A stretch of DNA of 64,000 bases from Tachypleus tridentatus (Eukaryota > Arthropoda > Merostomata > Xiphosura > Limulidae), in assembly GCF_004210375.1 (NCBI RefSeq), contig NW_027467782.1, positions 28,747,276-28,811,275 of the forward strand, given 5' to 3'. Positions 51,144 to 59,627 of the stretch are shown one piece after another. Made by a program: the position numbers and the translations under genes. Position 1 is the stretch's first letter; every line of letters starts with the position of its first letter. A model generated the notes under the pieces. That model did not search any database. It was not told where the DNA came from and saw nothing but the letters and a program-made list of their open reading frames with translations.

Positions 51144-51510
51144 ATGGTGAAGTTCTTTTTCAAAACATCGCTTTTTATGGCATTATATGCTGTAATAATA
51201 GCAGTGCCTGGGCACATAAAACTTAAAACTGAAAATATTATACTTGGCGCCCCACAGGTGATTCCATGTGTACCTGATAACTATAAGATCAAATGTTATA
51301 CCTTTGATGTTTTCAGGTATTATTGGTTTGGCCCATACGGTGTAATAGCAACAGATGACGAGAAAATTCGCGTAAACAAAGCCACGGGTGATTTGATGAT
51401 TGATAAATTTGATATTTCTGATGCCGGTGCTTATAAGTGCATTATTGAATACTCAAGAAACTGGGAGATAAAAGCACACAGACCAATTTCCATCACTCAT
51501 TTCTTAGAAG
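51144..51510 (+). CDS. Ig-domain membrane protein, exon 1 (signal peptide + Ig domain)
   Basis: First coding exon of a six-exon gene (coding parts 51144-51510, 53026-53091, 53283-53336, 54706-54781, 55660-55873, 58477-58794; 1095 nt, 364 residues). Residues 1-23 form a hydrophobic signal peptide. An Ig-like domain follows: Cys42 and Cys51 in the B-strand area, Trp61 in the C strand, and the F-strand signature Asp93-x-Gly95-x-Tyr97-x-Cys99. The stretch from Trp61 (WFGPYGVIATDDE) resembles, from memory, sperm-surface Ig proteins (TMEM81, ZPBP); this is inference. The exon ends at a GT donor (gtaaat) after one base of a codon (phase 1), matching the next exon. The ATG is the first in frame before the signal peptide. 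The product should be a type I cell-surface protein. It is not recognised as any named arthropod gene. Confidence 0.75.
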
Positions 51511-51826
51511 GTAAATGCCTATAAGAATCGATTTTGGTAGTGTTTAGAAGTTAAAAAAAAAACACTTTATATTATGAATCGGATTCCATCCATTTTTACT
51601 ACAATTTATGTAAAGTGTTATAAGTTCGATATATATTTAATGATTGTACATTAATTTTCCAAAATCCATGAAATCACCTTTCCAACTACCCACATACAGC
51701 TCACCGCCATTGTTTCCGCGTTAAACCTGAGGTGTTAAAACGTTGAAAATCAAACTTGTCTGGATATAAATTTATCATTACGAAATAATTTTTGGTTTAT
51801 TATTATTATATACAATAACTAAATAC

Positions 51827-51848
51827 ATATATATATATATATATATAT
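51827..51848. repeat. AT dinucleotide microsatellite
   Basis: About eleven AT units in intron 1 of the Ig membrane-protein gene. Confidence 0.9.
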
Positions 51849-52460
51849 GAATAAATGTAATCAATAGCATTACACAATTAATGAAATTAGACATTCCGTG
51901 AAGTCAGAAAACGAGATAACCTTATGTTAGAAATTAGAAAGGTTTTGTTGTTTTCTTTACAAGTCATAGAACAAATAATTTAAAAAATCAAAAGTGTTGA
52001 ATGATTTCTTTAATCGTCTGTGAAAATATTGAAATTGCAAAATGCTACGGTGTTATAGCAGAAAAATGTTTCTTTTGTTACAAACACACAGCCAAGTTCT
52101 GGTATTCAGAGACATTGTTCAGCCACTTTTCACATCCAACGATGAAACAATACATTCTTATCATTTGAAATAAGAAAGTTTGAAGAGCTTATTTGATTAA
52201 CTATATCTGTTACTGAGCATATCTTTAATTCTGATCTGGGTAGACATCTTCATTTGTTGGAAGTTAATATTAAACACGTCACATATTAATGAAAAAAAAT
52301 TCAAGAATAAATACAGCACTGCGTGTTGTTTATTCGCTATTCCGTAAAGCAGAAAACACGCATGATTTCGTAAATAATTTTAATTTTTTTAGTTTATGTT
52401 CTCTCTCACGCTTCACTTTATTGTTCCGTCAGTCATGTTATATATATTTTTAATTACGAT

Positions 52461-52726
52461 TGTTTGTTTTTGAATTCCGCGCAAAACTTCACAAGGCTAT
52501 CTGCGCTAGCCGTCCCTAAGTTAGCAGTGTAAGACGAGAGGGAAGGCAGCTAGTCATCACCACACACCGCCAACTCTTGGGCTACTCTTTTAGCAACGAA
52601 TAGTAGGATTGACCGTCACGTTATAGCACGGCTGAAAGGGCGAGCATGTTTGGTGTGATGGGGATTCGAACATGCGACCCTCAGATTACGAGTCGAATGC
52701 CTTTACACATCTGGCCATGCCGGGCC
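52461..52726 (-). mobile_element. tRNA-derived SINE in intron 1 of the Ig gene
   Basis: Minus strand, with the 9-bp duplication TTTAATTAC at 52449-52457 and 52727-52735. The body lacks the CGCCCCC stretch. The head has a good box B region (GGGGATTCGAACATG on the plus strand), belonging to a second subfamily shared with 56969-57192. Confidence 0.87.
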
Positions 52727-52735
52727 TTTAATTAC

Positions 52736-52835
52736 CAAAATTTGCGTTTTTCATATAGCAAAGCTTCAAAGAGATATCCGCTGTACCTACCGAGGGGAAA
52801 TCGAACCCTCAACTTTAGCATTGTAAATACTTATT
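52736..52835 (-). repeat. Second tRNA-like repeat family, copy
   Basis: Immediately right of the SINE. Contains GAGGGGAAATCGAACCCTC, a box B-like motif, next to TTTAGCATTGTAAATA. Related short degenerate copies lie at about 55430-55530 (GGGGAACTGAACCC) and 63516-63590 (GGGGAATTTATCCC). Confidence 0.5.
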
Positions 52836-53025
52836 TATTATTAATTATGAAAATACATTGATTTGAAACTTCCTGTGACTTACGATACAGTAGATAAAGA
52901 ACAAGATAAGCCATCAACTATATTTGTTAGATTTTGTTTATACCTTACAGGATTTCCAATGTATGACATATTATTTCTTATGTCAACAATACTTGAACTA
53001 CGAACTATCTTATACTTTATTTTAG

Positions 53026-53091
53026 CATGCGTACAACCTAGTGAAAACCACCAATGTCCTGAAGGATTCACACTGAGAAATAACATGTGTT
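53026..53091 (+). CDS. Ig-domain membrane protein, exon 2 (short Cys-rich stalk)
   Basis: A 66-nt exon between a tttattttag acceptor and a gtaagt donor, phase 1 on both sides. It encodes residues 123-144 with three cysteines (124, 133, 144) around a CPEGF motif, giving a short Cys-rich segment between Ig domain and membrane. No ATG begins it, so an ORF search from ATG sees it only as part of a longer chance frame. ZPBP-type proteins also carry a Cys-rich part after the Ig domain, but theirs is much longer. Confidence 0.7.
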
Positions 53092-53282
53092 GTAAGTTGT
53101 GCTTTCCTTTAAAGCGTTTATATGTGTGATCAGTATTTGTGAATTCTAATTTTTAAATAAATCGAAAAAGGAAAAACTGTTTTGAACAAACTAAGCAGTA
53201 AATTAGTTATTATATACTTCATCCATTATTTTATTTTAATTGCCAAAGTTAACATTGTTTATATTTCAAACTTTTTTCTTAG

Positions 53283-53336
53283 ATCCAAGTCAAACAGAAA
53301 CGGAGGAAGAAACATACGTTCCTTCTCCAAAGAAAA
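53283..53336 (+). CDS. Ig-domain membrane protein, exon 3 (acidic linker)
   Basis: A 54-nt exon, phase 1 to phase 1, with a cttttttcttag acceptor and a gtaagt donor. It encodes residues 145-162, a Glu/Thr-rich linker ending in Pro-Lys-Lys, placed just before the membrane span. It keeps the frame of exons 2 and 4 exactly, which is the main reason to accept so small an exon. Confidence 0.65.
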
Positions 53337-54201
53337 GTAAGTTATGCTACATATAAAATTACGTAAAACGTACCTTTAACGTGAGACAATATGTGTGGAA
53401 AGGTTGGTGACAAAATGTCGTGATGTAAAAATATTACTGTGACGATGTTTGTGTTGACGCGTGTTGTTCTTTCTTCCCATTAAATTTCTTCAATCCCTTA
53501 TTCATGAAGGTTAAAAATGTAGTAAGGTGTGAAGACCCGATCTCTTATAATATTCCAGTGCATTGTGGACATTATTTTCTATTCTAAATTATAAATATCT
53601 TACCATTTCACCACTCATAGTAACTTAGGTAAAACATGATTCACCAAACTACGTCTATCATTCCCACTAATTCACTGTTCACAGTTTGGGCTTTTCTGTT
53701 GTCTGAAGTAAGTTTTTGGACCAGTAATTGTATGCCATAAGTATTTTTCTCCTCCTAGTATTGTTGTATTATTTAAACCTTGACTATTTTATAAAAACTG
53801 GTTGTCTAGAGCAGAGTTTTAGATTTGTTTACAACAAAACAACCGTCCATGCACTTTCGCTTCGAATTGTTACCGATAGTTTTCCAATATATTCTCTTTC
53901 GTTTGTAGTTCATTTACACACTAATTACAGATTTCTTTGAATAGAGAAACATATAAACAGTATTCAGTTTACAAATTGCTAGTAAGTCAGTGTCAACAAT
54001 CATACATCCTTGGAAGTCTGAGAACTCGTCACTTTTGCATTGTTACGAATATATATATATGCTGTAATGGTGGTCAGTCATGTGACGCATCAAATGATTA
54101 TCCTAAATATACAGTCAGTGTATTTGGTTCTCATAAGATATGATAAGTTAATATCTTTACTTGGATTATCAAGGAAGAAAGTAAATCTAAAGTGATACTT
54201 T

Positions 54202-54467
54202 GTTTTGAATTTCGCACAAAGCTACTCGAGGGCTATCTGTGCTAGCCGTCCCTAATTTTGCAGTGTAAGACTAGAGGGAAGGCAGCTAGTCATCACCACC
54301 CACCGCCAACTCTTGGGCTACTCCTTTACCAACGAATAGTGCGATTGACCGTAACATTATACGCCCCCACGGCTGGGAGGGCGAGCATGTTTGTCGCGAC
54401 TCGGGCGCGAACCCGCGACCCTCAGTTTACGAAGCGCACGCCTTAACGCGCTAGGCCATGCCAGGCC
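54202..54467 (-). mobile_element. tRNA-derived SINE in intron 3 of the Ig gene
   Basis: Minus strand, flanked by the perfect 15-bp duplication CTAAAGTGATACTTT (54187-54201 and 54468-54482), the longest and cleanest in the window, so probably the youngest copy. Confidence 0.92.
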
Positions 54468-54705
54468 CTAAAGTGATACTTTACACTTCTTTACCCGTAC
54501 TGTTTGTTTCATATGCATTAAACTTATACGTGTTTGAATAAAGAGTGGAACTTCTTCGATTCCAGTAACTTAGAACGCTGTGGTTATCTTGTTATTTTCA
54601 CTGTAAGTATACCAAATGAAACGTAGCCTCCTCCAATACTATCATATAACAAAAACAAATTGCACTAAACTAACTTTCTTTTTAACTTGTATTTTTCCAT
54701 TTCAG

Positions 54706-54781
54706 CACCATCCATGTTAGAATATCCGATTCCATTGGTAACTGCTGCAGTAGGAGTACCACTATTGTTCATTTCTTTAAG
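54706..54781 (+). CDS. Ig-domain membrane protein, exon 4 (membrane helix, GC donor)
   Basis: A 76-nt exon after a strong polypyrimidine acceptor (tttttccatttcag). It encodes residues 163-187, including most of a hydrophobic helix (about residues 171-192, completed by the next exon). No GT donor fits; the only junction that joins in frame to the next exon is AAG|GCAAGA, a GC donor of the accepted AG|GCAAG type, leaving phase 2 (the AG of an AGT serine codon). If this GC-AG intron is right, the transmembrane helix continues without a break. Confidence 0.6.
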
Positions 54782-55659
54782 GCAAGAACAAAACAGTATT
54801 TTTTTATGTTTTGTTGAATAGATCTTAATATAATTTCTATGTTATTAATAGTTGAACCATGTGTGTATATACTTAATAATGAATTTATAGGGGCTGAGAA
54901 ATAAAAAAAATGTTAGTTACTTTATTTTAATTAGAATGATAAATAATCAAAAGGTTACAAACGCTTGCATTGATAAGAAATATGTAAGGAGAAATTAGCA
55001 TCATTAGTTTACAATAAAGTGTATTTTAAGTGTGGAGATTCACTTAAAGCTTAAATTGTGGATCACTTTTTACAATATTACAAGTTCTTCTGATGAAAAA
55101 CATTCCTTGTAAGTATGTTATTGTTCAACCTGTTTTTTATATGTAAATACAATAAGGTACTGTGCGTGTCAGTAGAAATACTTGAAATTGAAACGTGTAA
55201 AATATGGGTAACCTAAACTATTACAATTCGAGTACTTGAGATAAATATAAAAGGCATTTTCATTCAAAAAAGTTCTTTAACTAATTAATGATTTTCAGTT
55301 TATTTCAATATGGTCTTAAAATTGAAATTTATCAGCAAGTATAATAATTATTAAATTATCCCTCATAAGCCATAACATTTTATTCCTGTTTACATTTGTT
55401 AACTTTATTTTAAAGAGATGCAGCAGGGGACTACTTGTCATGTCCACCGTGGGGAACTGAACCCGCCTATTTTAGTGTTATATGTTCATATACTTACTGA
55501 CGTTCCACTGGGAGAGAACGTATCTGTGGCTGTCGTTGTTAAATGTTATTATTTCTAGATTATAATTATATTCCATTTTTAATTGACATAACACTAATGT
55601 ACAAATAAGAGTCAAATTAAATCATCTATGTTATTTATTCGCGCTTTTTTTTTTTGTAG

Positions 55660-55873
55660 TGTCATTATTTGGAAGTGCAATTGTTGTGGATGTGAAGCAG
55701 TAAAATCAGTGAACATAGAAGACCATGCGAATAAAGATGACAGAACAAAAATTAAATATTCACTTGTACCACAAAAAGATGAAGATCAGACTGTTATTAG
55801 AAACGAGAAGAGAAAATGTAAAAGTGTAAAAGAGAAGCGGGCCAAAAAAGTTCAGAATTTTCATCTTCCTAAA
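55660..55873 (+). CDS. Ig-domain membrane protein, exon 5 (end of helix, basic tail)
   Basis: A 214-nt exon after a long T-run acceptor ending tgtag. Its first base completes the split serine codon, then Val-Ile-Ile-Trp ends the membrane helix. A juxtamembrane cysteine cluster (Cys194, 196, 197, 199) could be palmitoylated. The rest is a hydrophilic Lys/Arg-rich cytoplasmic segment (residues 200-259). The donor is gtaagt in phase 0. The ATG-to-stop frame over this region (55628-55981) runs through the donor and is not the real boundary. Confidence 0.65.
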
Positions 55874-56968
55874 GTAAGTATTGTGATAACGGGAAATGTC
55901 ATCACATTTCATGCCGAGTGTCTGGGACTTACAATGTTAGAAACCGGCTACCGACAGTTGTGGTGGGTAGAGCACAAATAAACGAACATAACAAGAATGT
56001 AATGTACCTTCAGTCACATATGTTTACTCACTTTCTATACATTTTTATGCTGGTGTTCTGCGTGAAGTTTAGACACCGTTATAAATATAATGTATTAAGG
56101 CTATAAACTTTACACTATAATCTTCCACCTTCTAAGAAACGTTTAAATTTAATGGTATCGATTTTTAGAAGGAAATTGCAGTCGGTTTAAATGGATACTT
56201 GATAACAAGCTTCTAGAGACGTTGTGTGTAGATATATACATGTAATACAGGTTTCTTCTTTATCATTGCAGCCATCTCAAAACATTTTGGAAATTGTTGT
56301 ACTCTATTGACTCTGTTTATGAGTCATGTGTTTTCACAGTTATTGCGCTATTAACACAGTTACGGATGAATCTTGACTTGTTATAGGAATACAACAACTT
56401 TATGCCATGTCGCTTAGCAACAAAAGTATAACCTGATATTCTTATTAATCTATGTACTCAAAGTATAAAGTGAAATGTATGAACAACAAAATTGTAAAAG
56501 TTACATATTTTCTACTGTATTAACATTTGGGAAGATATATGAAAGATGCTTCTAATATGGCCATTTTAAAACGGTTCCGCTTGGATAGAAGCTGTTTCAA
56601 ATTATAGTTCTAAGCCCGCTACGGGGAAAGGAAGGCGTTTTATCAGTATTTTATCTCATGGTTTTTATTGATCTGGTGACATATAAGGGAGACAATTCTT
56701 CATGTCGTTAGATGACTTTTCATTAATTTTGAATTTACGTAAATTCCGTCCAGGGGACTAGTACTTGCGCTAGTATATAATAACATTTTCTTCATCACCA
56801 TTCAAGCCGTCTCCAAACCTTTAATAAATGTTTATTCTATAGATTTGTACTGTATGACTCTGTTTATGAGTCATTACCTCGTAAAGTTGGGTTGTACTTA
56901 TTCCATTTAGTAGTAGAGAGACATATATACGTATGATGTATAATGTGAGGACTTCCATCCTTCATATA

Positions 56969-57192
56969 CTACAATTGCTAATTTGGTAGTGTAAGACTAG
57001 AGTGAAGACAGTTAGTCATCACCACCCACCGCCAACTCTTGAGCTATTCTTTTGCCAACGAATAGTGGGATTGACCGTCACATTATAATGCTCCCAGAGC
57101 TGAAAGGGCGAGCATGTTCGGTGTGACGGGGATTCGAACCCACGACCTTCGGATTACGAGCCGAGCGTCTTAACCACCTGGCCATGCCCGGA
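56969..57192 (-). mobile_element. tRNA-derived SINE, 3'-truncated, in intron 5 of the Ig gene
   Basis: Minus strand; the head at the right end has the best tRNA likeness (box A TGGCCAGGTGGTTAAGACG, box B GGTTCGAATCC on the minus strand). The body stops at AATTTGGTAGTGTAAG, so the last 45 bp and tail are missing. No clear flanking duplication. Confidence 0.85.
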
Positions 57193-57487
57193 CATTTATA
57201 TTTGCTTATTTTCTTTTGCTGTTTAACAACCCGGCATTAGCCAAATTTTCTTTGCTTGGATAAGTGTAGAACTTTGATGTATCTTATCTGATGTTCAAAC
57301 ACCCCTTTCGTCATGCCAAAATTTTAAACAGCAGAAATTCTCTAACAAGTTGACATTTATGCTAGCTAGAAACTTTCTAATTAAAAATACTGGACTCATT
57401 TACGCACCACATAGAGTTTAAAAATGTATTTTATTTTACTTTTTATGAAGCATCATTATTATCGTGTTTGTATTCTTCTTGCGTTTT

Positions 57488-57751
57488 GGCCCGGCATGGC
57501 CTAGTTCGTAATCGATATTGACTGTAATTTCGCGGCGCCCCGCGTCGCGTTAAACATGCTCGCCCTCAGCCGTTAAAATATTATAATGTGACGGTCAATC
57601 ACCTATTCGTTGGTAAATAGCCCAAGAGTTGGCGGTGGGTGGTGATGACTAGCTGCCTTCCCTCTAGTCTTACACTGCTAAATTAGGGACGGGTAGCACA
57701 GATAGCCCTCGAGTAGCTTTGTGCGAAATTCCCAAACAAACAAACAAACAA
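57488..57751 (+). mobile_element. tRNA-derived SINE with mosaic head, intron 5 of the Ig gene
   Basis: Plus strand, with a CAAACAAACAAACAAACA tail and the 11-bp duplication TCTTGCGTTTT (57477-57487 and 57752-57762). After the first 15 bases (GGCCCGGCATGGCCT) the head does not match the family for about 36 bases but resembles the right-hand flank at 57763-57796. Confidence 0.85.
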
Positions 57752-58476
57752 TCTTGCGTTTTAGTTCAAATCGATATTGACGAATTTCGCAGCGCCATCT
57801 CGATGTTAAGCTGCTTCCAAACAAATATTAAATATTCGAATTTTAAATACAAAGGCACCTATAGATTAAGGACATCTGGTGCAGCCCAGTAATACGACCG
57901 AATACTCCGACTCTAATAGTCTGGTATTAATGCTCTTGGTGAGCAGACACAGATAGTCCGTTTTGAAGTTTTCTAAAAAAACAACGTAGAGTGAAATTCT
58001 CGATAATTGCAGCAACTAAATTAAAATATACATCACGCAATTTATCATTCTCAAAAGTATAGTTGTTAGTACCAACGTTTTTTATTTCAATTTCTTTTTC
58101 AGTTTGATTATTTTTGAAATTCTCACATTTCTAATAACGCTTGTTAGTAATTGTTTACATTTTATTCTGTTTAGTGCTAGAAAAATATGATACTTTCTAC
58201 AGAGTGTTTCCCCAAAGTAAAGTTGTAAATATTTCGATATGCATAAGATAAACATTCCCTTCCCTTTTTACTTATTAGAAATCAATTTATAGAGTCAATT
58301 AGTTTGCTCAAAATTTGGATATTTCAATAAAAGTGTTGTTCGGAAACGTATTTTAATTGAGATCCACTAAACTGATATAGCCCAGTTATCGGTAGTTTCA
58401 TTATATTAATTTCCAAGAGGTAATTTCTATATAATGATAACTAACATCAACCTATCCTGATTCTTGTTATTTTTAG

Positions 58477-58794
58477 AGAGAAAGAAAGGCGAATGTTTTT
58501 ACCAACAGGAAGGACATCAAAAATAGTAATGTCTCAAATGAAATAACAAACATTATCACGAGTCTTGAAGGATCACATGCAAAATATTTTATACCAACAC
58601 AGCCTCATAAATATCAACCAATAATATCATATATATCAGAAACTCTGTTAACTGAAAGGAAGGAGGTACCTTCACATTGTAGACGTAACAAAAAATTTAA
58701 GAAATATAAATCAAAGAGACCTCTTTACTTCAAAGAACTGCGAGATTTGTTTCATGAAAGGAAATCATCAGAGTCAGAGTGTTCCGACGACTAG
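58477..58794 (+). CDS. Ig-domain membrane protein, exon 6 (C-terminal cytoplasmic tail)
   Basis: After the acceptor ttgttatttttag the frame set by exon 5 (phase 0) stays open for 105 codons to TAG at 58792. There is no ATG at its start, so it is only found by following splice phase. It encodes residues 260-364: a basic cytoplasmic tail, Lys/Arg-rich near residues 330-345, ending in an acidic Ser/Glu/Asp cluster. Total coding length is divisible by three across all six exons. Intron 5 (2.6 kb) holds two SINE copies. The same frame reopens after three close stops, see findings. Confidence 0.65.
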   Translation, partial: RERKANVFTNRKDIKNSNVSNEITNIITSLEGSHAKYFIPTQPHKYQPIISYISETLLTERKEVPSHCRRNKKFKKYKSKRPLYFKELRDLFHERKSSESECSDD

Positions 58795-59013
58795 AGTAGA
58801 AAGAAAAATTGAGAAAAGTAAGCCCCTGAAACATATTTAGATCTACAAGAATTTTTTGACAAGTGTTTAACTGAATTAGAAAGCCAGATGCAAGACAACA
58901 ACAGAATAACTTCTATGATCGGACGATTTTCTTCACTAATAAGAGACAGTGGAACTCGATTTATGTTTTCTTGTCCCGAATTTTCACAAACTTCACATCG
59001 ATAAAAAAATTAA

Positions 59014-59041
59014 AATAAAATGTATGTAAATAGAAAATAAA
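59014..59041 (+). promoter_or_regulatory. Two AATAAA polyadenylation signals
   Basis: AATAAA occurs at 59014-59019 and again at 59036-59041, about 220-250 nt past the TAG of exon 6 at 58792. They are the likely 3' end of the Ig membrane-protein transcript. In AT-rich DNA such hexamers are common, so position is the main support. Confidence 0.45.
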
Positions 59042-59270
59042 AGTTATAGAGTATTTAAAATTGTCTGTTTTATCGCGTTAAAATACATGTTTGTTTCAAA
59101 GAAAATGATTATTTATTACAGAGGCTTTATAAATTATAACTTCACTGTAGACACACAAGTTGGGGAAAAATGATTTCAAATTAGTAATTAATATTTTTGG
59201 ATATACAAAACTGTTTAGTTTAAGAGTTATTATTCAATTTATTTGGTGAGTTAATATTTATTGATTTAAA

Positions 59271-59354
59271 AAAGTGATTATTTAAGTTTGGTTGTATAAC
59301 GTGGCAAACAAACAAACATTCCACGTTATACAAACAAACTTAAATAATCACTTT
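59271..59354. repeat. Long hairpin, 34-bp arms
   Basis: 59271-59304 and 59321-59354 are reverse complements with one mismatch, around a 16-nt loop that reads CAAACAAACAAACATT. It sits 24 bp from the rearranged SINE. Confidence 0.92.
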
Positions 59355-59377
59355 CAACACTCTTGCTATGATTTTTT

Positions 59378-59627
59378 GATAGCCCTCGAGTAGCTTTGTG
59401 CTAGCCGTCCCTAATTTAGTAGTGTAAGACGAGAGGGAAGGCAGCTAGTCATCACCACCCACCGCCAATTTTTAGGCTACTCTTTTACCAACGAATAGTG
59501 GGATTGACCGCACATTATAACGCCCCCACGGCTGAAAGGGCGAGCATGTTTGGCGCGACGGGGATGCGAACCCGCGACCCTCAGATTACGTATCGCACGC
59601 CTCAACACGCTTGGCCATGCCGGGCCC
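59378..59627 (-). mobile_element. tRNA-derived SINE with inverted 3' end
   Basis: Minus strand; the head is at the right (CCATGCCGGGCCC). At the left, the 23 bases that should read CACAAAGCTACTCGAGGGC plus TATC are present as their reverse complement (59378-59400), joined to the normal CTAGCCGTCCC body. The tail is absent here, but tail-like CAAACAAACAAAC lies in the loop of the adjacent hairpin at 59305-59320. Confidence 0.82.

Noticed and set aside
55628-55981. Single-exon 117-codon gene starting at ATG 55628
   Set aside because: The true exon begins at the acceptor at 55660 and ends at the gtaagt donor at 55873; the rest is intron read-through.
57120-57192. Functional tRNA gene on the minus strand
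   Set aside because: Box A and B are good, but the acceptor stem does not pair and it continues into the SINE body; it is the SINE head.
51144-58794. Reading the Ig gene as a Toll, Dscam or hemolin type immune receptor
   Set aside because: Only one Ig domain, no fibronectin or leucine-rich repeats, and a tail without a TIR or ITAM motif that I can see.
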